Part shown: positions 1 through 12,072 of the stretch, piece by piece
Position numbering within the stretch: position 1 is the first letter of the stretch
Layout of the letters: the number at the start of each line of letters is the position of its first letter
Assembly: GCF_008831285.2 (NCBI RefSeq)
Contig: NC_045140.1
Coordinates: 5,001,528-5,065,527 of the forward strand
Source: Nymphaea colorata
Lineage: Eukaryota > Streptophyta > Magnoliopsida > Nymphaeales > Nymphaeaceae
Reading direction: 5' to 3'
DNA length: 64,000 nt
Made by a program: the position numbers and the translations under genes
Notes under the pieces: model-generated
Database searches by the model: none
The model's input: only the letters and a program-made list of their open reading frames with translations
What the model was told of the DNA's origin: nothing

Positions 1-2123
1 AAGCAGTGCTCTTGGAAACATGAGTAAAGGTGTTGCAGCATTGTCAATGGATAAGAAATTCATCCAAAGCCGTCAGCGGCAGGTAATTCCTGCCTTCTAT
101 AGTCTTTAGATTCTTTGTATTTCTTCATGTGTTCACTGCTTGTACACAGGGAGGTAAAGGTACTGTGGAGGACATCGGAGATGTTATTAGAGAGGGTGGT
201 GGAGCTTTAGCAAAAGGCCTATTCAGAGGAGTTACAGGTATATTGACGAAGCCACTCGAGGGTGCAAAATCTTCTGGGGTTGAGGGATTTGTTCAGGGAG
301 TGGGTAAAGGAATAATAGGTGCAGCAGCGCAACCTGTGAGTGGGGTGCTTGATCTTTTATCTAAAACTACAGAAGGGGCAAATGCTGTAAGAATGAAAAT
401 AACATCTGCTATAGCTTCAGAAGAGCAGTTACTTCGTAGGCGCCTTCCTCGCGTTATCAGTGGTGACAATGTGCTCCGACCATATGATGAGTACAAAGCA
501 CAAGGGCAGGTAGTATTTTTCCAAGACATCCATAGGATGGGGATAAGGTTGTCTCTGTTTCTGGTTCATGTTTTCTGGCTTCATGCAGTCATTGCAAATT
601 CATTTTTTCCATTTTTTTTTCCAATCTCGTTCTCTTTGGATTTAAACATCATTATGCAGCAATATGTAGTCTTAAAGATTACTGAGTTTGGCTGTTGAGA
701 TTCTTGAATCGCAATACCTCTCTCTAGAACTACTAATTACCATGTAGGAGCCTGTTGAGACCATTGTACTTCGGTCCTTTGAAATGAGCAACATGTGATG
801 CTGTCAACCCAATTAACTAAAATCATTGGCATGACCTAAGTGAAAGGAAATTTTCTTAATGGTATTGGCTTAACTACGTTGTAAATATTTTCTCCATGCG
901 ATGAGCATTTAGTGTTTGGGCTGTTGGTTGATCCATGTTTCTGCTAATTGTTGCCTGCTCCAACCACATATTGCAAATTTAAGATATCAAGCCAGTATGG
1001 GTTTTGACACATTTGTCGTCTCTATGCTTCTAAGCTAAACTTTAACTTTAAAGAGGCGCTGTTTATGTTGGTCTCTAAAAATTGGAAGTTGCAGTTAGGA
1101 CTCCTCAATGTTTATGATGTCCATCAGTCCATTCCTAATCATAATTGTCATTTTCAATAATTTCTCAGCAATGAAATATTTCAGGAGTTTTTCAAATTTT
1201 GGGTTTGATTAAAGAAGTACAAACATGTACAATTTTTTATTGTACTCTTAGGCATTGAATATATGCTGTTTCTTCTTTGATTCCTACAATTTACACTGGA
1301 AAGCTGCTGTTTTCTTGAAGATCATACTACAACTCGCTGAGTCTGGAGCAATATTTGGCCAAGCTGATTTATTTAAGGTCAGAGGAAAGTTCGCCCTATC
1401 AGATTCTTATGAAGATCACTTTATACTTCCAAAAGGGATGATTGTTGTTATCACCCATCGAAGGGTCTTATTGCTACAAGTATGTTCACCTTTAGTCCTC
1501 TCCCTGTTTAATGTTACTTCTTTTATTATGTTTTACTGGCAAAATAAATTATCAAAATAAACCATCATCTACCAGATTTTGGCCCAGGGGAAGTTTAATC
1601 CATCAAGAGATCCCTGTTCAGTGTTATGGGATGTGTCATGGAGTGACCTGCATACTATGGAGCTTACTTATGGAAGGAAGGATGATCCGAAATCACCTCC
1701 ATCTCTGCTTGTACTCTATTTGCACAGGACTGCAGGGTCAAAGGAAAATATCCGTGTCATAGAATGCTTACATGAATCTCATCAAGCTTTGGAAATTTAT
1801 GCATCAATTGAGCAAGCCATGAACACTTTTGGACCCAACCATTTCAAGGTCTGATTTAGCATTCATTTTTTGCAAAAGCTAATGCTGCTGAACTTTGCGA
1901 TTTATAGTGCGCTTGTTTGTTTTCTTTCTAGGAGATGAAGAAAAGGAAGGTGAAAAAGCCTTATTCACCGTCTGGAGCCACTGGTTCTGGTTCTGGCTTG
2001 AAAGAAGTGCTTGGTGTTTGGACTGGTCAAGAACCGATGCTGGCAGTCCCAATTAGTTCAACTTTTGGTACTCTTGGTTCGGCAGAAACTCAATCACAGT
2101 CTCAGATGGAAAAAGAACATTAA
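1..2123 (+). CDS. VPS13: VPS13-like lipid-transfer protein, C-terminal exons (partial, 5' end outside window)
   Basis: VPS13 proteins are very long bridge-like lipid-transfer proteins at membrane contact sites. This is the 3' end of a plant-type gene. I read five exons: <1-82, 150-509, 1321-1479, 1576-1848 and 1932-2123, all with GT-AG introns and in phase 0. The first two encode the conserved Gly-rich C-terminal helical region (motifs MSKGVAALSMDKKF, GGGALAKGLFRGVTGI, RRRLPRVISGD, RPYDEYKAQGQ). Exons three and four encode the PH-like end (LQLAESG, DLFKVRGKFALSD, THRRVLLLQ, PSRDPCSVLWDV). The last exon adds a Lys-rich then Ser/Gly/Gln-rich tail ending at TAA 2121-2123. The identification rests on recognised family motifs. 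The boundary at 1576 is the least certain, because family members usually have a few more residues there. Reading through the 510-1320 intron would give a false stop at 698. Confidence 0.9.
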
Positions 2124-2174
2124 AAGTTCGGCAGAAACTCAATCACAGTCTCAGATGGAAAAAGAACATTAAAA
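2077..2174 (+). repeat. 49-bp perfect tandem duplication across the VPS13 stop codon
   Basis: Bases 2077-2125 are repeated directly at 2126-2174. The unit holds the last 15 sense codons, the TAA stop and two following bases. Because the first copy already ends in TAA, the second lies in the 3' UTR and does not change the protein. Confidence 0.95.
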
Positions 2175-3143
2175 TTTGTCCTCCAGAAACACCGAGCAAA
2201 ACACATAGGAACTGGTCAAGTCACAAGTTCCTGTTGGTTCATCTTTTGATATGCCTTTTTTCATTCAAAGAGAACCAAAACAAGGATGATAGGTGAGACA
2301 AGCGATTCTATTAATGCAGCGTAAAATTGGAAGGGGTCGTGCTTGAAACCACATGACCATATGTGATTGTACATAACTGTGGATTCTAACACAGGTATCT
2401 AGGTATATCCCATTTGAAGCTTTTTCCATTTGGACTTGTCTGTTTGTGTTTTTGTTTGGATCAAGTTCTCCTTTCAGATTCATTATTTTCCAGTTATATT
2501 GGTTGATAGAAGCCTTTGATTTTTTTTTTCTTTTCTTTGTCTTCCTGATGTGCCTGGCCGAAGCATCAAAGTTTTGTTCCATGTTACCGCTTGTGTGAAT
2601 TCATGTTGCATTAAATCGGTTGTGACAATGACAGTTCTGCTTAACATGTATTTCAGGGATTGATTCAGCTGAATTGGCTGGCATTCACGCTCTTAGAATC
2701 ATGAGTTCAGACAATTGAACAAGAAAAGTGAAATGCGGGGGATGCCGGCAGGGTTCCATTATGTGCTAGAGTGTTCTTCTGTGCTGTATGGGCGGTAACA
2801 TTCATTTGTATATTCCTACTTACTGTTGTAAATAATCCCTTTGTGCGTATTATGGTGTTGAACAGCCTCATCAGGTTTAAGTAAAGAAAAGTTTACATAT
2901 ATTTGCTTTTGGATCTTCTTTGAGAAATGCATATTGGAGACAAATTATCGGATTTGGTTATACTTCAAATTCATGAACCTCAATTCTCAAGTTAGAGGAG
3001 GGCAGGTCTTACTGGAAGTTGGATGAAAAATAATCCTTGCACCTTGAAAACAAAGAATTCAAATTTTTGTTGCAAATCAAACATAAAAATCTTAAAATTT
3101 TGAACATAATATCTAAGACGTTTAAATTTTAAATAACCAAGGG

Positions 3144-3203
<60 letters not shown>

Positions 3204-4078
3204 ATATATATAAGCCGCTTGTTGCATGACTAAATATTTAAAATCTATCGCTAAAAACACCATCACCAAATACTACATCATCAACCGTTACTAATAGTAT
3301 TGTGTGGTTAAAGATTTTGTGACAGATTTTATAAATAAATTTAACCATTGGCCATCATTTAGCAGCAGTATGATATATATATATATATATATATATGAAA
3401 GGGTCTCTTAAAATTATTTTCTAACCACGGGCTACCTTGGAGTTTAAGAAGGTCTGATGGTCGCGTCCCAGTCATACATCGAGGCCTATCACCGATCAAA
3501 AGTTATGACAAGTAAATATTTAATTTTCTAATGTCGATTTTATTAATGTATCAACAAAAAAGTCGTTTTTGTCATCTTTAATCTTATTTCCCAGAAGTTT
3601 AGGCTGCGGTTTTTTTGTCCTCCATCAACTAAGGTTGCGTTTGATAGTTAAGATGAGGGGCTGCATTAAAAGATGTTCTTCCCAAGATCCTCAATTTAAA
3701 CGTTCCCAAGATCATCAATTTAAACAAACAGAGGAGAGGATTTCCTTAACGTGGATTTTATATTGGTGTTATTGAAAGCCATGGATTTATTGGATAAGAG
3801 TAGTGTTCAATCTTAAATCCATAGATCTGAGATCTGTGATGAAACGAATGCAGCTTAGGAGAATCATAGAGAGTATATAATTACCTTTGCAGTTAGGAAT
3901 CTTAAGGTTGCCAATTTGCATGGATGATTAAAAGGGAGAGAGAGAGGGAGAGGGGGGGGGGGGGGGTGAGAGAAAGGAGGGGATATTGTGGTCAGATCTG
4001 CTACGACACTCAAGGAAGTGAACAACCCAATCTTATTCAAGTATAATGTTATAATTAGTTGGCAGGGTTGGTTGAGTG
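2175..4078. other. VPS13 3' flank and AT-rich intergenic DNA
   Basis: No gene is seen. The first 700 bases are probably the 3' UTR; T-rich and AATAAT-like stretches near 2820-2840 could serve 3'-end formation. A (TA)n tract lies at about 3147-3212 and a shorter one at 3373-3396. Around 3640-3840 there is a sequence with 'aagatcctcaatttaaac' and 'taaatccatag' motifs that recurs near 33790-33930, so it is an interspersed repeat. A short GA and poly-G tract lies at about 3933-3967. Confidence 0.5.
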
Positions 4079-4545
4079 TAGGTTGCATAACAAGTCAGCC
4101 AACTTGAACTAACTCGAACTCATTCGTTTATAAATGAGTTGAGCTTGAGTTCGAGTGCATGTTTGAAATGTTACGAGTTCGAGTTGTAAGAACTCAACTC
4201 AGCTCGACTACTAATGAGAAAATAGTAAAACGAGTAGGAACTAATTTAGTTAATCGAGTTAAAATGAGTTAACAAGTTAAAAAAAAGTGGACATGCATGA
4301 CATAAACGAGTTAAACAAGTCGAGTTCAAGTTGTAAGAACTCGACTCATTCAAACTCGATTACTAATGAGAAAATAGTTAAACGAGTTAAGTTAAAACGA
4401 GCTAGCAAGATAAAAAAAAAAAGACATGCTTAAGATAAACGAGTTAAACGAGTTGAGTTCGAGCTCGACATTGTATTGTTGAGTCAAACTCGAATTTTTT
4501 GAGTTGAGTCCAGCTCAAGCTTAACTCGGCTCGTGTGCAGCCCTA
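4079..4545. mobile_element. hAT-like non-autonomous element, CTCGAG/CTCGACTCG-rich, perfect 8-bp TSD
   Basis: The element starts TAGGTTGCA and ends TGCAGCCCTA, so the ends are imperfect inverted repeats. It is flanked by an exact 8-bp direct repeat GTTGAGTG at 4071-4078 and 4546-4553, the size made by hAT transposases. The interior has no coding sequence but many repeats of 'cgagtt', 'aactcgact' and 'gagttaaacgag' on both strands. Similar elements lie at 5598-5998 and 32062-32411. Confidence 0.75.
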
Positions 4546-5597
4546 GTTGAGTGGTGCCAATATATAATCACAACCTTTTTTGGGACCCTCCTAATATCTA
4601 ACAAATGACTGAGGAGCGCAGATGGTTCGTCCAGTGCTACTCCAACTAGATCTTTCTCTCTCTGACATATCTGCCTCTTATATACGTGCGTGTGTGTGGG
4701 GTTGGGATGGGGTGTGGGGACTCTCTCTCATACACTTATTTTTCTTTGCTTTTCTTTTTCCCTTTTATGACTTTCCCTTCTATCTTAGAATTTGCGAATC
4801 CTAGCGATCCAAAGGTTGCTAATATTGTGTGGAATTTTTAGTGGCAGATTTTAAGAATTTAATCATCCAGCAATATTGGCTGTCTGATTTCAATATATAT
4901 AAATATACATACATACATACATATATATACAGCTGCAGGATGATTCATCGATAGAATTGAAAATTTATTTTTCTAAGAAAAAACTGCAGTCTAGTCTTTG
5001 CCTTATTATAATTTTTGGTGAATCCTATGATGATTTAAAAAAAAATTTCTTGTCATTGTGTGAACTGCTACTGACTGGATGGGTAAACAGTGAACTAGGA
5101 GGAATATATTGTTATATGACGATGACATCAAATTTATTTGTATGCTTGAGCGAGTACAATTATGCATGACCGTTTAGTGTCGTTGATGAGAGATATGGAT
5201 ACAGATGTGCATGAGAATAATATAGCATAAAAATCTGTGTAGGACAGTTTTAAGTGTGCATATGCATATACCAAAACATTTATGTTGGATAGTTTTAGGT
5301 GCCTAATTCTTTGGTGTATTTAGTGGGTACTTGTGAACCTAAGTCCAACGTCTCAATGTGTGATTCTTTGTCTTATCTTAATGATAATGTGAAATGATCG
5401 TAATTTGGGATACTTAAAATTGGCAAGATCTCATAGGTAAGTGGTCTAAAGCCTTAAAAGAAAATTACATTTAGTCCTACATGCTGCAGCTTGTAGCTGG
5501 GTCTGAGGCCTGGTTGCTTAAGGTATGTTCATGTAATCTACAAGAGGAGCGTGCCAACTGAAAGCACATCTTGAGTAGCACTTGATTGTATTAAGCC
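4546..5597. other. Intergenic DNA, no gene seen
   Basis: AT-rich sequence with a TACA/TATA microsatellite near 4893-4930. The small open frames here have no recognisable domain or codon pattern. Confidence 0.5.
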
Positions 5598-5998
5598 TGG
5601 GGCTGCACATGAGCTCCAGCTTGACTCTACTCGACTCAAATAACTCAAGCTTGAACTCGACTCCAACTCGAATCGAGCTCGACTTGACAATACAACGTTG
5701 AGCTCGAACTCGACTCGCTTAACTCATTTATCTTAAGTGTGTCGTGTTCCTCTTAACTAGTTTAACTCAATTAACTTGTTTAGTTGCTACTCATTTAATT
5801 TATTTTTTTTATTATAATTCAATATTCGTTGTAGTCTATCTAAGTCCAGTTTAAAAGAGTCAAGTTACTACAACTCAAACTCGACTCATTTAATATTTTG
5901 AGATTTGAATTCGAGCTCAACTCATTTATAGACGGGTCGAGTTTTAACAAGCAAGTTTGAGTCGAGTTCGAGCTGACTCATCTCGTCGTGCAGCCCTA
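5598..5998. mobile_element. hAT-like non-autonomous element, second CTCGAG-rich copy
   Basis: The left end reads TGGGGCTGCAC and the right end GTGCAGCCCTA, which are inverted to one another. The 8-bp flanks, ATTAAGCC and TTGAAACC, match at five of eight positions, as expected of an old target duplication. The interior is the same CTCGA/GAGTC-rich type as 4079-4545. Confidence 0.55.
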
Positions 5999-7799
5999 TT
6001 GAAACCTAATTAAGCAGGACATGGATATCCTATCTTTATGAACTGATAGACTGAAAGAACGAACCATTGAGTGAATTGTGATTGAATGATCGAACAAATA
6101 AGTTTAATGAGATCTAGCTTACCCATAGTAGTATGTGATTAGTATGATTATTAGGAGACGTGAAATTGCATTCCACTAGTAAGTTCAATTAAAAAATTGT
6201 AAAGATCGGCCTGGCCAATAACATAAATAACATAGGTTGTAGGTGAGATGCACGTACAAGTACAACCCAGGTTTTGTGTTCATTGGATAGCATAATACTA
6301 GTGCTTCTTATGCCCTAGGTATCTATTGTATTTGTTGGTTATCCGTCATGTGAAGGCTCAACAAAATTTATTTTTCAGGAGGCAATTAGGAGAGCATGCA
6401 CTCGCATTCTAGCGAAGAGAGTGTTCATTGTGCTGGCCTTCAAGATTGAAGTTTTTCATTTTTAGATTTTGGCAGTCTTTTACAAAGAAAATGTGAAAAT
6501 ATAAGTAAGGCCGTAGTGTCAACTGAAGGTGTCTATATATATGGTTTGCACATATGAAACGAACAACCCAAGTTTTGTGTTTATTTTAGTCTGCCACATT
6601 GCGAACAGTTTATAGTTACTGCTACGTTGCCAACAGTTGATATAGGCCAAACTGCTATAGGTTTTCACAATGTGTGTTTAGCACTGCAGACATGAATAAG
6701 CTTCAATAGTTTGCCAAATAGTTACGTTGCATGCTTTTACTTAAATCTTGTTCAGCTTATTGCTGCGAAAATAAATAGGGTGCTTAATTCTGTTGTTCAC
6801 ATGATTTGAAATAGCATGACGGAGGTTTATCATTTTTTTTAATTTAGGACTCGAGTTTATTTTAATTCCATTTCAGCAAGCGTAGAAGTTGTTTATGCTG
6901 AGATTGGAACTTTTCTCTGATTTCTGTTGTGGTTTAATTGGTATGTCTTGATTTTAGTTTATTATAACCTTATTTCAATCAATTTTTGCAGAATTTTTTT
7001 CCGTAGTGTTATTTCTTAGGTTAATGCAGAATTAGAGAATCTTTAAGATGGATTAGTATAGGATGCACCATATATTGTATTAACAGTTCAATCACAGTGA
7101 TGTCATATCAAGCTTTGTTACCCAATAAGCAACAGGTTTGTGTGATTAAGTTTTGTTTTGTGGGAATCTGAAGCCTCCTTCCCAGATTTGCAGTGAAGAC
7201 GCTTCTTCATTCTTCTTGACACTTTTAGCAGCATGTACGGTGGGAGTTGCACTGAGAACAGCTGGTGGTACGAAGAGATTTAGCAGATTATGTGATCTCT
7301 CAGAAGCTTACAGTAGATCTTGCGTCTCACAAATTCTTCGAAGTGATCTTACATCCTTAAATTTGTTGGATTTAACCATTTATTTGGAAAGCTGATTGGA
7401 CAGTTTATGATCAACTCATAAGGTATTTTGTCTCTAATTTATCACAAGAGTATCATACTTTTTTCTGATAATTAGGAAAGGAAGAGATAAATTTAAATAA
7501 TTCTTCTGATATAAAGAATGCAGGAATACGTTCTAATACTTTTATCTTACGCGTGACTCGACTGAGGTTGTCATGGCAGGTTCGTTTCTTGTCTATTTTG
7601 AAGAGAAGCTGGACTCATATTAAGAAATTTTAAATAGATGGTCGCTTACATGAGTTTTGAAGAAAATCATGGTATGTCTCAATAAATTGTTCCAGAAGAC
7701 GGCAGTTTTTTAGTTTTGATTGGTTCCCGAGATGCTGCTTATGACAAAAAAGAGAAGAACAAGAAGAAGAAGAGGAAAACGCTGGGGTAGCAAGAAAGC
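5999..7799. other. Intergenic DNA upstream of the PPR gene
   Basis: About 1.8 kb of AT-rich sequence with no recognisable gene. The last part should include the PPR promoter and 5' UTR. An A/G-rich stretch (about 7745-7797) directly precedes the ATG and would be leader sequence. I could not place a TATA box with confidence. Confidence 0.45.
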
Positions 7800-9269
7800 A
7801 TGGTATTGGCCCTCCATGGAGTAGAACAGACCCTGGTTTCTCTGCTACAGAGTTGGTGCACCAACCTTTACGTTCTCAAGCCCATCCATGCCCGTGTCTT
7901 CAGACACCAACTCCACCACCCCACCACCCTTATTGCCTCCAAGCTGCTAACTTTCTGTGCCATCTCCCCACGAGGTGACATCCACTATGCAAGGCTCATA
8001 TTCAGACTTCTCGAGGACCCAAACATCTTCTTCTACAACATCATGATCAGGGGTTATGCTGTGAGCAAACATCCTGCAGAAGCAATGTCAATTTTTAAAC
8101 TAATGAAGCAGAAATCTGTCAGCCCGGATGGCTTCACCTTCCCCTTCCTTCTCAAGGCTTGCTCCAGGATGTCCTCGACCGTCTCAGAAGGAGAATCTAT
8201 TCATGTGCAAGTAATCAAGTGCGGGTTTCAATCCTACCTGTACGTTCAGAATGGTTTACTTCACTCGTATGCTGGAAAGGGTGTAATTTCTTCCGTACAC
8301 AAGTTGTTTGATGAAATGCGTGATCCGGATGTGGTTTCTTGGTCCGCCTTAGTTCTTGGGTATGTGAAAGTAAATGACATAGAATCAGCGCGCCAGATCT
8401 TTGACAAGATGCCTCATAGGGATGTGGTTTCTTGGACGGCTATGATCAACGGCTATGCAAGGTTAAGATTTGCTAAAGAGGCACTTGAGTTGTTTTATCA
8501 GATGCAATCCACTGGCATCAAGCCGGATGAGGTTACTATGATCAGCGTTATCTCATCATGTTCTTGTAAAGGAGACCTTGAACTCGGGCTGGGCCTCCAT
8601 AAATACATTGAAGATAATGGATTTGGATGGATGATCTCCCTTTGCAATGCTCTGATTGATATGTATGCTAAATGTGGCTGCATTGAACGGGCACAACTGG
8701 TTTTTGAGAGAATGCCCCACCGCAGTTTGATAACATGGAATTCAATGATATCGGCCCTTGCAGTGCATGGAAGAAGTCGAGATGCTCTTGCCCTTTTTGA
8801 GAAGATGAAGGGAGTCGGAGTGAGGCCAGATGGAGTCACGTTCCTAGCAGTTCTATGTGCGTGCACACATAATGGGTCAGTAGATAAGGGGCAACAATAT
8901 TTTGAGAGCATGAAGAAGGATTATTGCATTGATGCTGGTATTGAGCATTATGGGTGTATGGTTGATCTTCTTGGCCGTGCAGGCCTCTTGGATGAAGCAT
9001 ATAGACTTGTGGTGGGCATGCCAATTCCCTGCAATGACAAAGTGTGGGGAGCATTATTGGGTGCTTGCAAGATCCATGGCAATGCCCAGATGGCAGAAGA
9101 CGTCTTGAGACGATTGATTTTATTGAAACCAGATGAAGGAGGATATTATGTGTTATTGGCTAACTTATACATTGAAATGGAGCGGAGGGCAGATGCAATG
9201 AAGGTAAGGCAAGAAATGAAAGCCCGAGGGGCCAAGAAAAATGCAGGTTTTAGTAGCTGGATTGGGTAG
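7800..9269 (+). CDS. Pentatricopeptide repeat protein, PLS class, E subgroup (intact, intronless)
   Basis: Plant PLS-class PPR proteins bind single-stranded RNA in plastids or mitochondria, usually to direct C-to-U editing or processing. The 489-residue frame is uninterrupted and lacks introns, as is typical. Repeats run from about residue 77 to 411, with P-type motifs such as YNIMIRGYAVSK, VVSWTAMINGYAR and ITWNSMISALAVHG, S-type segments like LCNALIDMYAKCGC, and L-type segments such as DGFTFPFLLKACS. The C-terminus (about 380-489) has the E-motif signature HYGCMVDLLGRAGLLDEA, VWGALLGACKIHGN and YYVLLANLY, then stops at SSWIG. There is therefore no full E+ or DYW deaminase domain, and an editing role would need a partner supplying deaminase activity. 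The N-terminus (LKPIHARVFRHQL) is the usual start of such proteins. The exact RNA target and organelle cannot be read here. Confidence 0.93.
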   Translation: MVLALHGVEQTLVSLLQSWCTNLYVLKPIHARVFRHQLHHPTTLIASKLLTFCAISPRGDIHYARLIFRLLEDPNIFFYNIMIRGYAVSKHPAEAMSIFKLMKQKSVSPDGFTFPFLLKACSRMSSTVSEGESIHVQVIKCGFQSYLYVQNGLLHSYAGKGVISSVHKLFDEMRDPDVVSWSALVLGYVKVNDIESARQIFDKMPHRDVVSWTAMINGYARLRFAKEALELFYQMQSTGIKPDEVTMISVISSCSCKGDLELGLGLHKYIEDNGFGWMISLCNALIDMYAKCGCIERAQLVFERMPHRSLITWNSMISALAVHGRSRDALALFEKMKGVGVRPDGVTFLAVLCACTHNGSVDKGQQYFESMKKDYCIDAGIEHYGCMVDLLGRAGLLDEAYRLVVGMPIPCNDKVWGALLGACKIHGNAQMAEDVLRRLILLKPDEGGYYVLLANLYIEMERRADAMKVRQEMKARGAKKNAGFSSWIG

Positions 9270-10258
9270 CAAGAGCGAGGAATAACTTTGCTTCTGATCA
9301 CAAGATGGTGGGTCCACTAAGCATATTCCGACCTTTATTATATATGTTGCTGAGATGTTTGATTTTTCCAAATCTCCCCAGACATGCAAGTGAGACACTG
9401 TCCTCGTTCCAAGATAAACTTCTATGAAATGCTTATTGTGGTACTGAGCACCCGAAGAGCATTAGACCAGTTTCTCAAGAAGATGCAGATGTGAAAGAAA
9501 ACAGAAATGAGCAAGCTTGATTCCTTCACCTTCTGCTTCCCTTACAATGTGTGCCTAATCTGCTCTAACTGGCAAGATCTGCAGGCATGCACCAGATGGA
9601 TTATGAATGTTGGTGGTTGGTAGACATGGTTGATAAAAAGTTATAGAATTTCCTGAAATATGCATGCAGGAAAATGACAGTGCCATATGGACCAATCAGC
9701 ATTCGTCGTGGCATGTGAACTCTGGTCATTCAAAACAATTAGTATCTACAATGAGTCAATGGTTATGAGGTTGTCCAGAACATTCACGTGAGGTTTGTTT
9801 TTAAAAAATAGTCTCAATATTTGTTTCTGCTTTCTTTGACGTCGCATCTTGACTCTTTTCTGCACGTTTGCCAAACACTAAGGGAATACCTATTTGGTGA
9901 TATGAGAGCTGGCACTTACATGAACCCTTTCTCCCTACTTGGGCAATTTGGTCAGTCTTGTTGTGCTCTTCAACTGTTTGATGTTATGGTTGAAGAAGGA
10001 TGCCAACCTACTACAGAAACTCCATACCACATTATTTCTTGACAGTAAATTTTATTATTGCATTTGAGCTTGCAAAAACTGTTGAGATAAACAAGGAGGA
10101 AGCTGAGCTGACCAAAGATCGTGCCACACATTTGAATATGGATAAGGCCAAATCAGATAGATGCAATCAGTTGAAGATTGACAAAAAGTGAGAGGGATCT
10201 AGATGCGTTGAAAAAAAAGGATGAGGATGAGCATAGCTGTAGAAATGATAACAACAAC
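9270..10258. other. PPR 3' flank with weak PPR-like debris
   Basis: No intact gene. Bases 9870-10040 (+) translate to a short stretch containing ALQLFDVMVEEGCQP, which resembles the second helix and end of a PPR motif but has no supporting neighbouring repeats. A Lys/Glu-rich stretch follows to 10191. Both could be remnants of a decayed PPR copy or chance. Confidence 0.3.
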
Positions 10259-10477
10259 TGTGAGTCTGTTGTACGAGATATATCTTGTAAATCATGTGAA
10301 AGAAAAATGCATCTACCTTGCCTCTCCCTTGTTGATTGAAGATAGATAGGGGAAAAGGGAGAGAGAGAGGTCCTATAGTGGACGTAGATCATACATTGGG
10401 ACCGAATCAGTCTAAATCTTGTGTTGTCTTCCATGCTTATTCTTTTGTTTTTCCTTGCTATCATTTTGTTATTGTCA
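10259..10477 (+). repeat. Left LTR of the short copia-type element
   Basis: Starts TGTGAGTCTGTTG and ends near ATTGTCA. It aligns by eye with 11901-12175. Confidence 0.6.
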
Positions 10478-10539
10478 TAACATAAGATTCAAAGGCGACT
10501 TACTCTTCAGCATTTGTTTGGTTTTCTGCTGCTCCCATT

Positions 10540-10809
10540 GTGCAATGGAATGCTTTTGCCTCTTTGGTGTCCATCAAGTTAGATTGTAACAACTTCCTTC
10601 TCTGGCGTTCACAAATTCAGTCTGTGATGATCAGCCAAGACCTTATGAAGTTTGTCGATGTGTCTCATCCTGTAAGGAAGGTACTAATGAAACCAAATCC
10701 TGCCTATGCCTTGTGGCAATGCAAACGTCAGCTCACTTTCGGCTGGGTCAAGGTGACAATGACTGAGGCCATGCTCTGTCAAATCCTCAGTACCCTACTG
10801 CCCATATAG
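10540..10809 (+). pseudogene. Copia gag fragment
   Basis: The frame holds NAFASLVSIKLDCNNFLLW and RSQIQSVMISQDLMKFVD, the conserved N-terminal part of copia gag (UBN2-like). It ends at a stop at 10807-10809. The same motif, WRSQLES, occurs in the larger copia element at about 42860-42890, so the two belong to related families. Confidence 0.65.
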
Positions 10810-11900
10810 GCCTGGTTCATGTTAGGGAAAGCCCATGCTTCTTAGTGATACTTGTATATCTTCTAGTTAAAACACAGTCTTCAAAATGCTAAAAAAGGAG
10901 ACAAGAAGATTGCTGCATCTCTCAATCATATAAAGTTTTTGGCTGATTGATTTGTTGCCATGGGTGAGATTGTGAAAGAAGATGACTTGGTTTATATACG
11001 TTAAATGGGTTATCCATAGAATATGGGAGCTTTATTATTACTGTTTCAACCCTTCAAAAATTTCCATCCTTTCTTGAACTGTATGATATGCTTGTTACTA
11101 TGAAGTATGAACAATGCCTAGACCTTTTGAATCCTACATTGTTGGTCTCTACTGAAAAATACTTCAGTGGTCTTCTCTCAGCAAGATAGAGGCCGGGGTT
11201 GGTTTAGATGATGAGGTTGTTCCCATGGTGTGGGAAACCAGTCCAGTAATGGCTCCTGCAATTTCAAACAACTAAATAGCACTAAGAATGGTCAAGGAGA
11301 ATAGAACTAGGTTGTGTCTCAATTCTGTGGCAAGAAAAACAATACTTCTAGGGTTTTTTACACTATAGTTTTTTGCTGCAGCCATGAGCATGAATTCAAA
11401 TCCATCCTGGGTTGCTGATACTGGAGCCTCACACCAGGTATTGGGTTCCACCACAGTCCACAGGCACGACTGAGAAACAGGAAAGCAGTTCTTCACAAGG
11501 CCTTGTGATCTGCAATGGGTCGACTTTTCCGATAGCAAGTAGGGGTGAGGTTCTTTTTGGACAACTGGTCATTTAAATTGAATAATATTTTACATGTGCC
11601 TGTAATTTCACAGATTTTAGTTTCAGACTTTCAGTTGCAACTTGCAAGGTTTTTGAAATGATAATGGTTGTTATTTTGAGTTTGATTATACTGGTTTCTG
11701 AAATGCCAAACGTTATTTTCAAAGAGTTCTCTTGTTCAGGGAACTTTCAAGGATGGGCTTTACAGATGGCCAACAGAGGATCATGGACCCAACTGCTAAG
11801 TTTTTTGCTCATACTGGTAGTGATGCTTCAGAGTTAAAATAACGTTTGGCATTTCAGAGTAGGACAGCCAAACAATGAAGTTGTTGAGTGCTTGTGAAAA

Positions 11901-12006
11901 TGTGAATCTGTTGAACGAGATATATCCTGTAAAACATGTCAGAATGGCTAATAAAAAGCTCATCTACCCCTCCGCTGTCCTGTTGATCGAAGATATATAC
12001 ATATAC

Positions 12007-12072
<66 letters not shown>

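Noticed and set aside
129-698. Single 189-codon frame starting at an ATG at 129
   Set aside because: It reads from intron through VPS13 exon 150-509 and on into the next intron. The spliced model fits the family better.
3147-3396. Candidate short repeat array
   Set aside because: Plain TA microsatellites without spacers. Nothing here resembles a CRISPR array.
9821-10042. Possible PPR-like gene fragment
   Set aside because: Only one weak motif (ALQLFDVMVEEGCQP) with no neighbouring repeats. Kept as a comment on the flank, not a gene.
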